From assembly GCA_958439205.1 (NCBI GenBank), contig OY288189.1:372001-436000 (forward strand): a stretch of 64,000 nt of DNA. The letters run 5' to 3'. Positions 9,080-17,731 of this stretch are shown piece after piece; the stretch's first letter is position 1, and every line of letters begins with the position of its first letter. Both the position numbers and the translations under genes were made by a program. The DNA is from an uncultured Allorhizobium sp. (GTDB lineage: Bacteria > Pseudomonadota > Alphaproteobacteria > Rhizobiales > Rhizobiaceae). The notes beneath the pieces are model-generated. The model saw nothing but the letters and a program-made list of their open reading frames with translations, made no database searches and had not been told where the DNA came from.

Positions 9080-9946
9080 TCAGTCCTCGGTTTCGGCAAA
9101 TTTCTTCTCGAAGGCCCACACGTCCTCAAAACCGAGCAGGCTGTTGAAGTCCTTGAAGGGATAGAGCGGGACGGCATCGGTAGTGATGCCGTTGTCGAGC
9201 AGGTCCTGATAGGCATGGCGCACCGCACGGCCATGGGCGAGGAAGCCGAGGGCCGGATAGATTGCGATCCTGTAGCCGAGCGCCTGCAGATCCGACGCCG
9301 GCAAAAGTGGCGTGCGTCCGCCATTGACCATGTTGGCGAGCAGCGGGCGGTCGATGGCCTCGGCGATTGCCTTCACTTCTTCGGTACTCTCAGGCGACTC
9401 GACGAAGAGGACGTCGGCGCCTGCCGCTGCATAGGCTTTCGCTCTGCGGATAGCCTCGTCGAGACCGAGGCTCGTGCGGGCATCAGTGCGGGCGATGATC
9501 AGGAAGTCATCGCTGCGACGGCTGTCGGCCGCCACTTCGATCTTCTTGACCATATCGGCTATAGGCACGACGCGCCGATTGGGCGTGTGGCCACATTTCT
9601 TCGGGAATTCCTGATCCTCGAGCTGGATGGCCGAGACGCCGGCATCCTCATAGCCGCGAACAGTGTGCCGGACATTGAGCAGCCCGCCATAGCCGGTATC
9701 CGCATCGGCAATAATCGGCGTGCGGGTGAGCTTCACCATCTGCGCGATGCGCTCGACCATGTCGCGATAAGTCGCAATGCCCGCATCCGGAATGCCGAGG
9801 GTAGAGGCAACCGTTCCATATCCCGTGACATAGAGCGCCTTGAAACCCATCTGGTCTGCGATCAGCGCTGAGATCATGTCGTAAATCCCGGGAGCCAGGA
9901 TGAATTCACCGTCGGTGAGCCGCTTCTTCAAAGTGGGATCGGGCAT
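9080..9946 (-). CDS. Isocitrate lyase/PEP mutase family protein
   Basis: A 288-residue TIM-barrel enzyme of the isocitrate lyase/PEP mutase superfamily. The metal-binding motif DADTGYGG is at residues 81-88 and the catalytic loop KKCGH at 116-120, so it keeps the cysteine used by C-C bond-cleaving members such as methylisocitrate lyase and 2,3-dimethylmalate lyase. This makes a carbon-carbon lyase more likely than a phosphonate mutase. It sits between an amidase and the isochorismatase-family hydrolase, suggesting it cleaves the carbon skeleton left after nitrogen is removed. The ATG at 9946 is chosen because the barrel starts right after it; the longer frame upstream overlaps the amidase. 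Confidence 0.87.
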   Translation of the reverse strand: MPDPTLKKRLTDGEFILAPGIYDMISALIADQMGFKALYVTGYGTVASTLGIPDAGIATYRDMVERIAQMVKLTRTPIIADADTGYGGLLNVRHTVRGYEDAGVSAIQLEDQEFPKKCGHTPNRRVVPIADMVKKIEVAADSRRSDDFLIIARTDARTSLGLDEAIRRAKAYAAAGADVLFVESPESTEEVKAIAEAIDRPLLANMVNGGRTPLLPASDLQALGYRIAIYPALGFLAHGRAVRHAYQDLLDNGITTDAVPLYPFKDFNSLLGFEDVWAFEKKFAETED

Positions 9947-9962
9947 GTGTCGTCTGCTGCTT

Positions 9963-11270
9963 TCATTTCGGATTGAGGACAGGTTCAAGGCGCCGAGCGG
10001 CATCGAGCAGATGCTGGTCGGCAAAACGCGCGGCAATCAGCGTCACACCGATCGGCAGTGAGGGATGGCCGAGTGGCACCGGGATGTTGAGACAGGGGAC
10101 GCCGAGCAGGGTCCAGGAGGCATTGAAGACGGGATCGCCCGGGCGGCGTCCGAGCGGTGCAAAACCAGGTGCGCTCGGGGCAATGAGGAGGTCGAAGTCC
10201 TGCATCAGCGCATCGAAGGCGATCCGTCCCATCGCCATGGCATCATAGGCCTTTGCGAGGTCCAGGAGGCTGGAGCCATCGCGATTTTCGACCCGATGAT
10301 GGAAATCATCGTGAAGGGCTGCCCCATGGCGTCGCGCCAGATTGCGGAAGGACGCCTGCCCTTCCCTATGCAGGATCACGCGGTGGTGCCGGTCGAGAGC
10401 CTCAAACTCGGCTGGCAGTTCGATGGTCTGGACCGAATGGCCCTGCGTTTCGAGCCGCGCCTTCGACAGATCCAGAGCCATGAGGCTCTCGGACGCCAGG
10501 CGGTCGCGATAAGGCCCAGACGTGATCGCGATCCTGAGGTGTCCTGGCCGATCTGTCGAATGCAGCGCCTCATCGAGCCCAAGGATAGAGGCCAGCAATG
10601 CGACGTCATCCACCGAACGGCCATACCAGCCGACGGTGTCGAAGCTCTGCGCGTAGACTTTCACCCCCTCGCGGCTTACCCGGCTAACGCTCGGCTTGAA
10701 GCCGACGATGCCGCAGAAGGAAGCCGGCCGGATGGTCGATCCACCGGTCTGGGTCGACAGCGCCAAAGGCACATGCCGATCAGCCACAGCGGCTGCAGAG
10801 CCGGCGGACGAGCCGCCCGGGGTATGGGCGAGATCATGCGGGTTGGCTGTCCGAGCGTCCTGACCGGCGGCGGCAAACTCCGTCGTATCGGTCTTGCCGA
10901 GAATGATCGCGCCTTCGCTGCGCAGCAGGTCGACCACCGCAGCATCGGCGGCGGGCTGGAAGCTCTGATAAAGCGGCGAGTTGTGCGTGGTGGGAAGGTC
11001 AAACGTGTCGAAGACATCCTTCACCCCGATTGGTAGGCCGTGAAGTCTGCCGCGCTCGGCATTCGGGGTGGCATCGCAGCGATCGGCCTGCTCCAGCGCC
11101 GTTTCGCTGAGTGCGAGCCAGGCCCTGACCTCGCCATCTCGTTGACGGACCCGGTCGAGGCAGGCCGTCACAAGGGCGCGCGACGTCAGACGCCCCTGCG
11201 CCATCAGGGAGAGGGCCTCGGTTGCGGTCAGTGCCGTGAGATCCGGGGTGATGGGGGCGTGTGATGTCAT
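9963..11270 (-). CDS. Amidase-signature hydrolase, 435 residues
   Basis: An amidase-signature enzyme with the full Ser-cisSer-Lys triad: Lys84 (IGVKDVF), cis-Ser154 (PGGSSAGS) and nucleophile Ser178 (TQTGGSTIRPA). It hydrolyses a C-N amide bond in the cytoplasm; the sequence does not reveal which. Its ATG overlaps the stop of the preceding amidase by four bases (ATGA), so the two are translationally coupled and may act as partners or on successive intermediates. Second of three amidases in the RutA-like module. Confidence 0.9.
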   Translation of the reverse strand: MTSHAPITPDLTALTATEALSLMAQGRLTSRALVTACLDRVRQRDGEVRAWLALSETALEQADRCDATPNAERGRLHGLPIGVKDVFDTFDLPTTHNSPLYQSFQPAADAAVVDLLRSEGAIILGKTDTTEFAAAGQDARTANPHDLAHTPGGSSAGSAAAVADRHVPLALSTQTGGSTIRPASFCGIVGFKPSVSRVSREGVKVYAQSFDTVGWYGRSVDDVALLASILGLDEALHSTDRPGHLRIAITSGPYRDRLASESLMALDLSKARLETQGHSVQTIELPAEFEALDRHHRVILHREGQASFRNLARRHGAALHDDFHHRVENRDGSSLLDLAKAYDAMAMGRIAFDALMQDFDLLIAPSAPGFAPLGRRPGDPVFNASWTLLGVPCLNIPVPLGHPSLPIGVTLIAARFADQHLLDAARRLEPVLNPK

Positions 11271-12826
11271 ATGGCATCCTCAGGCGGCATCATCCGATGA
11301 AAGTCCGTCACCTCCTGGAATGCCCGCCCCAGCCTCAAGCAGAGCGCATCTCCCCCGGGGTGACCGATGATCTGGATACCGGTTGGCAAGCCTGTCGAAC
11401 CGACGCCTGACGGCAGCATGAGCGCCGGCAGTCCCGTCACATCGAAGATCATGGTGTTGCGCGAAATGACTGTCTGGAAGGCGTGGCGTTCGCCATCGAT
11501 ATCAACCGTGAGATCATCGAGATGGCCGGCTTCGCCACCGAGACCCGGTGTGATCACGGCATCGATGTCGCGCATGGCGGTCAGGAATGCCTCCAGCGCC
11601 TCGCTCCGGCGCTGAAGTGCTTCACCATAGTCACGGGCAGAGTAGCCCAGCCCGTTCTTCAGACGATGCAGAAGGCCCGGATCGAAAAGCTCCGCACGAT
11701 CAAGGCGTGCGGCGTGAAGGCTCGCCAGCTCGCTCTGAAGGATGACCCAACCGGCCTCATGCAGAGGCTCGACGTCGATTCGCGGTAGCGGCACCAGGTG
11801 ACAGCCGAGAGCCTCGAACTGCTCCAGGACGGCCTGCCAATTGGCGAGCACGTGTTGGTCGACCTTTTCCGTGAACCAGTTGGCGGGAACGCCGATCCTC
11901 AGGCCTTGGACGGAGCCGGCCTGCAAAGGTACTGCAACTTCGCCTGCAAGATGCGCTCCCCGGTCACCGGCCATGAACGGCATGACCCGGGCAATATCCT
12001 CTGCGGATCGCGCCATCGGGCCGATATGATCGAGCGTCCAGGAAAGCGGTGCTACCCCTTGGCGGGACACCAATTCGCGGCTGGGCTTGAGCCCCGTCGT
12101 TCCGCACCAGCAGGAGGGGACGCGGATTGACCCTCCCGTATCCGTGCCGAGCGCCAGCGGCATGAGCCGAGCCGCGAGCGCCGCGCCGGAACCGGTCGAG
12201 GACCCACCCGTCCAACGGCTGCGATCATGGGGATTGGTGACCGTGCCGAAGCGCAGATTGTGCGGGGAACCGGTGGCAAACTCTGTCGTGGCCGTCATGG
12301 CGAAGGGAATGGCACCGGCTGATCGCAAAGCTGCCACGACAGGCGCGTCGACAGGCGCCACGCGGTCCCCGGTGAAGTGCGAGCCGGATGTGACCACGGC
12401 ACCGGCGACTTCGATGATGTCTTTCACCCCGAAAGGAATGCCCTCCAGAGGCCGTGCCCGCCCCTCCGCGAAACGTTGATCGCTCTCACGCGCCGCCTCT
12501 TCCGCACCGGGCACGAAGCGAAGAACCGCTTCCCCTCCCGTCCGGGTGGCGTTTATGCGGGCCTTGAGTTGCGACAAAAGATCTGACGGACGCAAGCTGT
12601 TACTGGCATAAGCCGAGAGCACCGCCGTTACGCCTGCCACGACCGCCGGCTCGTCTAGCGGCTCTGGAGACAGTGGCAATGCCACATACGCAGCATCGAC
12701 TTTCGGTGCCAGGGCATCGCGATGAAAGCGGTCGACCCCAGTCGGGTCGGCCAGCGTCATCGGATCAAACTGGATCCCCGCCTCCGGGCGAGGATCGTCT
12801 GTAGGTGCAGGCCAGACCGCCGTCAC
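11267..12826 (-). CDS. Amidase-signature hydrolase, 519 residues
   Basis: A larger amidase-signature protein. The catalytic Lys135 (FGVKDII), cis-Ser209 (TGGSSTGSG) and Ser233 (TDTGGSIRVPS) are all present. Before the catalytic domain there is an N-terminal segment of roughly 90 residues with a helical part (about 60-92), which may act as a built-in accessory segment like the small subunits of GatCAB or AtzEG; that comparison is positional only. The only reasonable start is a GTG at 12826, one base after the stop of the rutA-like gene, with a weak GGAA upstream. It heads the amidase-amidase-lyase-hydrolase series and is coupled to the next gene by ATGA. Confidence 0.88.
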   Translation of the reverse strand: MTAVWPAPTDDPRPEAGIQFDPMTLADPTGVDRFHRDALAPKVDAAYVALPLSPEPLDEPAVVAGVTAVLSAYASNSLRPSDLLSQLKARINATRTGGEAVLRFVPGAEEAARESDQRFAEGRARPLEGIPFGVKDIIEVAGAVVTSGSHFTGDRVAPVDAPVVAALRSAGAIPFAMTATTEFATGSPHNLRFGTVTNPHDRSRWTGGSSTGSGAALAARLMPLALGTDTGGSIRVPSCWCGTTGLKPSRELVSRQGVAPLSWTLDHIGPMARSAEDIARVMPFMAGDRGAHLAGEVAVPLQAGSVQGLRIGVPANWFTEKVDQHVLANWQAVLEQFEALGCHLVPLPRIDVEPLHEAGWVILQSELASLHAARLDRAELFDPGLLHRLKNGLGYSARDYGEALQRRSEALEAFLTAMRDIDAVITPGLGGEAGHLDDLTVDIDGERHAFQTVISRNTMIFDVTGLPALMLPSGVGSTGLPTGIQIIGHPGGDALCLRLGRAFQEVTDFHRMMPPEDAI

Positions 12827-12827
12827 G

Positions 12828-13910
12828 TCATTCCGCCGCGATCTGCTTGAGCGTGCGGCTCGCCATCAAGGGCTGGATGCGCTCCCCGAACTGATCGAGA
12901 CCGATAAGGAAGTCGTCAAAGGTCAGCATGATGCCCTTCGTTCCCGGAACATTGCCGGCCTCGTCGAGCATGCGGGCAACCTTGGCATAGGAGCCGACAA
13001 GCGTGCCCATGTTGAAGTTGACCGCACCCTCGGGGAGGTTGATGTGCTTGGCGGTGGAATTGGCATCCGCCGTCGCATCCTTGCTGCCCTGGTCGGCCAT
13101 CCAGGCCAGCGCGTCGACATCCGCACCCTCGCGATACTTCTGCCACTTCGCTTCAGCCAGTTCGTCGGTCTCGTCGGCGATCACCATGAAGAGCACATAG
13201 GCGCCCACGTCACGGCCTGACTTCGCGGCCGCATCGAGGAGCTTCTGGTTGTTGGGGGCATAGGCAGTCGGCGTGTTGATGCCGGAACCCATGACGAAGT
13301 TGTAGTCAGCATATTCGGCGGCGAACTCCATGCCGCGGGGGCTCTGGCCCGCTGCGACGATCTCGATCTTGTTCGCCGGCATCGGCTTCATCATGCAATC
13401 CTTCATGGTGAAGTGCTTGCCGTCGAAGCTGCAGCTGCCGTTCGCCCAGAGCTCCTTCATGATGTGCACGTATTCGGTGGAATAGTCGTAGCGGTAGCCG
13501 AAATAGTCATCGCCCGGCCAGATGCCCATCTGGTCGTATTCCGCCATCTGCCAGCCGGACACGATGTTCACACCGAAACGACCAGGCGCCACGTTGTCGA
13601 TGGTGGTCGCCATGCGCGCGACGATTGCCGGCGGCAGGGTGAGAACAGCCGTGGACGCGAAGAGCTTAATGCGCTCGGTGACGGCGGCAAGGCTCGCCAT
13701 CAGCGTGAAGCTCTCGAGGTTGTAATCCCAGAATTCAGCCTTGCCGCCGAAACCGCGCAGCTTGATCATCGAGAGGGCGAAGTCGAGGCCGTAGCTTTCC
13801 GCTTTCTGGACGATCTGCTTGTTGAGCTCGAAGCTCGGCATGTATTGCGGCGACGCTGTCGAGATCAGCCAGCCGTTGTTTCCGATAGGAATGAAGACAC
13901 CGATATCCAT
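12828..13910 (-). CDS. rutA: RutA-like flavin-dependent pyrimidine-type monooxygenase
   Basis: A 360-residue luciferase-like (LLM) flavin monooxygenase that matches E. coli RutA almost along its length: [73 protein letters not shown] and [18 protein letters not shown]. RutA uses FMNH2 and oxygen to open the uracil ring between N3 and C4. The true start is the ATG at 13910, 12 bases after an AAGGGG ribosome site; the longer frame is not coding. Upstream lies a GTAC-type operator at 13950. Because the other Rut genes except a rutF-like gene are missing, the substrate may be a related cyclic amide rather than uracil, so the symbol denotes family only. Confidence 0.9.
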   Translation of the reverse strand: MDIGVFIPIGNNGWLISTASPQYMPSFELNKQIVQKAESYGLDFALSMIKLRGFGGKAEFWDYNLESFTLMASLAAVTERIKLFASTAVLTLPPAIVARMATTIDNVAPGRFGVNIVSGWQMAEYDQMGIWPGDDYFGYRYDYSTEYVHIMKELWANGSCSFDGKHFTMKDCMMKPMPANKIEIVAAGQSPRGMEFAAEYADYNFVMGSGINTPTAYAPNNQKLLDAAAKSGRDVGAYVLFMVIADETDELAEAKWQKYREGADVDALAWMADQGSKDATADANSTAKHINLPEGAVNFNMGTLVGSYAKVARMLDEAGNVPGTKGIMLTFDDFLIGLDQFGERIQPLMASRTLKQIAAE

Positions 13911-13949
13911 GTGGTTCCCCTTTTTGTATGACCTACACGCAAGCAGTAT

Positions 13950-13957
13950 GTACGAAC
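13950..13957. promoter_or_regulatory. GTAC-type operator upstream of rutA-like gene
   Basis: GTACGAAC, flanked as AGTAT before and TAA after, differs by one base from the GTACGTAC core at 15065 and 16523. It lies 40 bp upstream of the rutA-like start and is likely bound by the GntR-UTRA regulator encoded next door. Confidence 0.6.
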
Positions 13958-14167
13958 TAATGCAAAAAATTTTGAGGCTGTCCAGCCAAAAATGCCTGAT
14001 CTTTAGGCCTGCATATTTTTCGATCATTCGCCGGAATCGCGCGCAGGACGGAGTTGCCGAGCAACTGTTCAAACGGACGAACTGTAGGCAAAACAGGACG
14101 CGGAAACGCCACCAGCGCCCAGGAGCGCTGCTGGCGGCCATGGATCAATGATGGGAAAAGGGGAGGT

Positions 14168-14911
14168 TCAGCCTTCGGCGCGAAGCGTCGTGGTGAAGGT
14201 GAAGCGCTCTGCCGGAAGGACCTGGAAGGCGTATTCAAGCAGGCGGCGGCCGGAGCCGAAGTAGCGCCGCGTCACGACCAACGCCAGATCGCCCGCCTTG
14301 ACATCGAGCTTTGCAGCAATCTCGGCATCGAGGATCATCGGTCGGATGTCCTGCTGGATTTCCTGGATCTTCTCGCCCGTGAACTGCTCGATATAGTGAA
14401 AGATGGCGCTGCGGGCGACCGTGATATCCTTGACGGCGGCAGCCAGCTTGGCGTCGACATAGACCTCGTTCCAGGAGAACGGGCGGCTGCGATTGCCGGG
14501 ATAACGAATGCCCGCCATATGGTAGAACTTGCGCCCAGGCCGGCAGCCGAGCTCGACGGCAAGCTTGCCCTGAGCGGAAATCTCTTCCTTGGTGTCGATC
14601 ACAAATTCCGTTTCGGCGGCAATCTCGAATAGCTCCGAACGGGAATGGGCGATGAAGCGCTTCTTCTCCGGATCGAACCCCGCCTCAACGCGTGTGCCCA
14701 CGCCCTTGCGGGCGGAAAGGCGACCCTTGTTCCGCAGCGTTGCGATCGCCTGACGTACCGTCTGGCGGCTGACGCCGAGGGCGGCTGCGATCTCGTTCTC
14801 CGTCGGAAGAAGCGAACCGACCGGATACTCGCCGTCGCTGATCCGGCTCTCCAGATGATGGGCGACCTGCAGGTAGAGCGGCGCGGTGTCCACTTCCGGC
14901 TTCCAGTCCAT
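14168..14911 (-). CDS. GntR-family regulator, HutC/UTRA subfamily
   Basis: A 247-residue regulator: winged helix-turn-helix at about residues 10-75 (LYLQVAHHLESRISDGEYP through VSRQTVRQAIATLRNKGRL) and a UTRA effector domain after residue 90. HutC-type proteins sense a small metabolite and usually repress. The ATG at 14911 is preferred, as GGAT lies 8 bases before it; a TTG at 14932 in the same frame is an alternative giving 254 residues. It sits between the leftward rutA-amidase operon and the rightward MFS and ABC genes, and palindromic GTAC sites lie in all three promoter regions around it, which makes it the probable master repressor of the module. Confidence 0.9.
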   Translation of the reverse strand: MDWKPEVDTAPLYLQVAHHLESRISDGEYPVGSLLPTENEIAAALGVSRQTVRQAIATLRNKGRLSARKGVGTRVEAGFDPEKKRFIAHSRSELFEIAAETEFVIDTKEEISAQGKLAVELGCRPGRKFYHMAGIRYPGNRSRPFSWNEVYVDAKLAAAVKDITVARSAIFHYIEQFTGEKIQEIQQDIRPMILDAEIAAKLDVKAGDLALVVTRRYFGSGRRLLEYAFQVLPAERFTFTTTLRAEG

Positions 14912-15064
14912 GCGCTTCTGATCCAAGCTCAACCATCCCCATCGGCGCGACGCCGAGTTCCTCGTGCCAGAGTTTCAACCTCCTTTCCCAGCAAAAGGCA
15001 AATGGAATTCGGGAGATCGAAGGAGGCCGCAGCACCGGCTTGCGATCCTTCACCAAATCAATTA

Positions 15065-15072
15065 GTACGTAC
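15065..15072. promoter_or_regulatory. GTACGTAC operator upstream of the regulator and MFS gene
   Basis: A perfect 8-bp palindrome GTACGTAC within ATTAGTACGTACATAT, 34 bp before the MFS start and about 150 bp from the gntR start. Same core as the sites at 13950, 16342 and 16521. Confidence 0.65.
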
Positions 15073-15105
15073 ATATCCTAGTCATATCCTCCGAGACAGC
15101 ACCAT

Positions 15106-16326
15106 ATGTCTGACTTCATCGCCGAAGAGGCGCCACCCGCGCGACACGCCTCCTCGCTTACCCAGACCTTGATTGCCGCCACACTGATACAGATCGTTGC
15201 GACGGCGAGCGTGCTCGCGCTGACCGCGATTGCGCCCACGGTGGCGAAAGATCTCGACATTGGGGCCTACTGGATCGGCTACCAGATCAGCCTGATCTAC
15301 TTCTCCGGAATGTTCTCTTCGGCGATTGCCGGGACGCTGGTTCAGCGCTTCGGCCCGATCCGGATCGAACAGGCCGCTCTCGCCTGTTTCGTGCTCGGCT
15401 TTATCGGCATTGCTAGCGCTGAGATCCTGCTGATCATTGCGGCCTCCCTCTTCATCGGCATCGGCTACGGGCTCAACAATCCCGCCTCCTCTGAAATGCT
15501 GAGCCGGGTCACCCCCTTCAACAGACGCAATATCGTCTTCTCCCTGAAGCAGTCGGGCGTGCCACTCGGCGGCATCCTTGCGAGCTTTGCCTTTCCGTTT
15601 CTCACGCGCTTCTTCGACTGGCACGTCGCGTTGCTGATCGGCGCCGTCGCCCCGATCCTGACGATGGCACTTCTGGCAGCGACTCATGCGGCGGAGCCGG
15701 TCAATCCGGCGCCGAGACGGTCTTTTCTGAAGGGCTTCGCGGAGGAACAGTCGACGATCTGGCGCAATCCGCGACTGAGGGCGCTTTCGGCTCTCGGCTT
15801 TGCCTATTCGGCCATGCAACTGTCCGTCTCGGCATTTGCCGTCGTAACGCTCGTCCACGACGCCGGATGGTCGCTTCTTTCGGCTGGCTCCGTTGCCGCA
15901 GCCATGCAGCTTGCCGGCGCGGTCGGGCGTATTTTCTGGGGCGTGGTGGCCGACAGGATCGGCGGCGGGTTCAAGACGCTCGCCCTGCTCGGATTGCTGG
16001 GCGGCACCGGCTATGCCCTGCTGTTCTGGCTGACCGACCTGCCCACGATCGCGCAGGTGGCGCTTTTCGTCGCCATGGGTGGGGTCACCATCGGATGGAA
16101 CGGCGTGCTGCTCGCCGAGGTGGCCCACAATGCGCCGGAAGGACGGGTCGGCTCGACCACCGGCGGCGTGCTGGTCTATACCTTCATCGGGGTGATCGTG
16201 GGGCCCTCGTCATTCGGCAGCGTTTATGCACTGACGGGACACTATGGCGCCAGCTTCATGATCTTTGCGCTCTTCGGCTTCGCAGGCTGCTTGATCGCTT
16301 GGCGCGCGCATACGGCTAGTCGGTAA
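15106..16326 (+). CDS. MFS transporter, CynX/NimT-like
   Basis: A 406-residue major facilitator with about twelve membrane segments. The first half includes SLIYFSGMFSSAIAGTLVQRFGPIR, the second half FWGVVADRIGGG, both standard MFS loops. General similarity is to the cyanate/nitroimidazole (CynX/NimT) branch. It is divergent from the gntR gene and lies within the GTAC-site regulon, so it may import or export a substrate or product of the RutA-like pathway, next to the separate ABC importer. No strong ribosome site precedes the ATG at 15106. Confidence 0.83.
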   Translation: MSDFIAEEAPPARHASSLTQTLIAATLIQIVATASVLALTAIAPTVAKDLDIGAYWIGYQISLIYFSGMFSSAIAGTLVQRFGPIRIEQAALACFVLGFIGIASAEILLIIAASLFIGIGYGLNNPASSEMLSRVTPFNRRNIVFSLKQSGVPLGGILASFAFPFLTRFFDWHVALLIGAVAPILTMALLAATHAAEPVNPAPRRSFLKGFAEEQSTIWRNPRLRALSALGFAYSAMQLSVSAFAVVTLVHDAGWSLLSAGSVAAAMQLAGAVGRIFWGVVADRIGGGFKTLALLGLLGGTGYALLFWLTDLPTIAQVALFVAMGGVTIGWNGVLLAEVAHNAPEGRVGSTTGGVLVYTFIGVIVGPSSFGSVYALTGHYGASFMIFALFGFAGCLIAWRAHTASR

Positions 16327-16337
16327 CAACCCTCACC

Positions 16338-16353
16338 ATATGTACTGACATAT
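16338..16353. promoter_or_regulatory. Palindromic GTAC-type site, upstream copy
   Basis: ATATGT-ACTG-ACATAT is a perfect inverted repeat with 6-bp arms and holds the core GTACTGAC at 16342-16349. It lies just after the MFS stop and about 180 bp before the second site at 16521, so a repression loop over the ABC promoter is conceivable. Confidence 0.55.
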
Positions 16354-16503
16354 CACTCAGTATTCATCGATGCTGCAAGTGCGAGATCGCGCGCCTGCTA
16401 GGGCCGAGCTGCTCGCAGTTGATCGTGATTCGATCGCCTGACTGAAAGGGTTTTCGGCATTCGCCGAATAAATGTGCAGTGCAAAAAAATAGGCAAAACA
16501 CGA

Positions 16504-16533
16504 TTGACGTTCGGCTGACTATGTACGTACATT
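16504..16533 (+). promoter_or_regulatory. Candidate sigma-70 promoter overlapped by the ATGTACGTACAT operator
   Basis: TTGACG at 16504-16509 and TACATT at 16528-16533 are separated by 18 bp. The perfect 12-bp palindrome ATGTACGTACAT at 16521-16532 covers the -10 hexamer, which is how a repressor would act. The ABC binding-protein gene starts 73 bp downstream. The hexamers are a by-eye match. Confidence 0.6.
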
Positions 16534-16606
16534 ATCTGCGAGCGGTCATCGAGAACCGCATCAGATGACACCGGAAAACCGGGTTAGAGACAGGGGAACG
16601 TCAATC

Positions 16607-17707
16607 ATGCGCCTCATTCTTGCCAGTTCGCTTTTGGCCGCATCCACACTTGCGGTCGCCTCCACGCCAGCCGCCGCAGATCCCATGGCCGATGCAAAGG
16701 CCATCATCGAAGCGCACCGCGCCATGCCGGTCTTCGCCGCACCTGGCGATGCCTTCGACGCCAAGGCCTGCATGGCGGACAAGAAGGTTCTGTCGATCCC
16801 GATCTCGATGACGATCCCGTTCAATGTGGAGCTTCAGAAGGCCATGGCCTCGGCAGCGGCCGAAGTTGGCTTCACCTACACCACCTGGGACAACCAGCTG
16901 AAACTCGACCAATGGGTTCAGGGGATTTCCCAGGCCATCAGCCAGGACTACGACGTGGTCGACCTTGCCGGCGGCCTCAATCCGGAAGTGCTGGGGCCGC
17001 AGCTCTCCGAGGCACGCGCCGCCGGCCTCAAGATCAGCACCACCCACTTCTACGACGTGACCCAGCCGGCTGTGGAGAGCGTCGACTATTCCGGCAAAGT
17101 TGACTTCACTGGCGCGGGCAAGTTGCTCGCTGCCTGGGCCTATGCGCAGACCGACAGCAAGCCGAACGTGCTGATCATCGGCTCTTCGGATGTGCTGCCG
17201 TCCATTCCTTTCGTCCAGTCCATCCAGGACCAACTCAAGGTACTCTGCCCGGACTGCAAGCAGACGCATCTCGACGTGCCAGTCTCCGAATGGGCCACGA
17301 AGATCCAGTCGGGCACCCAGTCGGCGCTGCTGGCCGACCCCTCGATCAACTACATCCTGCCGATCTACGATTCGATGTCGCAGTTCGTCGTGCCCGCATT
17401 GCGCATCACCGGCTCTGAAGGCTCGGTGAAGGTTGCGAGCTTCAACGGCACGCCCTTCGTGCTGGATATGGTGCGCGAAGGACAGGTCGAGATGGATATC
17501 GGCGAGAGCCTCGGCTGGGCCGGTTATGCGGCGATCGACAACATCATGCGCATGCTGTGCGGCAAGCCGGAAGTGGCCAAGCTCAATGTGCCGCTCCTGG
17601 TCTTCGACAAGGATAACATCGAGACTGCAGGGGTGCCTGCCAACTTCGACGATGGCTACGGCGACGCTCATCTCGAGGGTTTCCGCAAGCTCTGGATGTT
17701 GAAGTAA
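16607..17707 (+). CDS. Sugar-type (RbsB-like) ABC transporter substrate-binding protein
   Basis: A 366-residue periplasmic protein with a Sec signal peptide ending near SAAADP-like TPAAADP (residues 1-24). The body has the type I periplasmic-binding fold, with QKAMASAAAEVGFTY, a hinge-like GLKISTTHFYD and PSINYILPIYDSMSQFV. The ATG at 16607 is chosen over one at 16565 because AGGGGAAC lies just ahead and the signal peptide begins there. It starts the operon SBP-ATPase-permease-small protein-amidase-rutF. Members of the family bind sugars, autoinducer-2 or other polar solutes; here the company of amidases suggests a nitrogenous ligand. Confidence 0.88.
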   Translation: MRLILASSLLAASTLAVASTPAAADPMADAKAIIEAHRAMPVFAAPGDAFDAKACMADKKVLSIPISMTIPFNVELQKAMASAAAEVGFTYTTWDNQLKLDQWVQGISQAISQDYDVVDLAGGLNPEVLGPQLSEARAAGLKISTTHFYDVTQPAVESVDYSGKVDFTGAGKLLAAWAYAQTDSKPNVLIIGSSDVLPSIPFVQSIQDQLKVLCPDCKQTHLDVPVSEWATKIQSGTQSALLADPSINYILPIYDSMSQFVVPALRITGSEGSVKVASFNGTPFVLDMVREGQVEMDIGESLGWAGYAAIDNIMRMLCGKPEVAKLNVPLLVFDKDNIETAGVPANFDDGYGDAHLEGFRKLWMLK

Positions 17708-17731
17708 TCCAGCCACATCGGGAGCCGCGCG

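Noticed and set aside
13911..14141. Upstream extension of the rutA-like frame
   Set aside because: The extension is not related to RutA, lies across the operator at 13950, and the ATG at 13910 has the good ribosome site.
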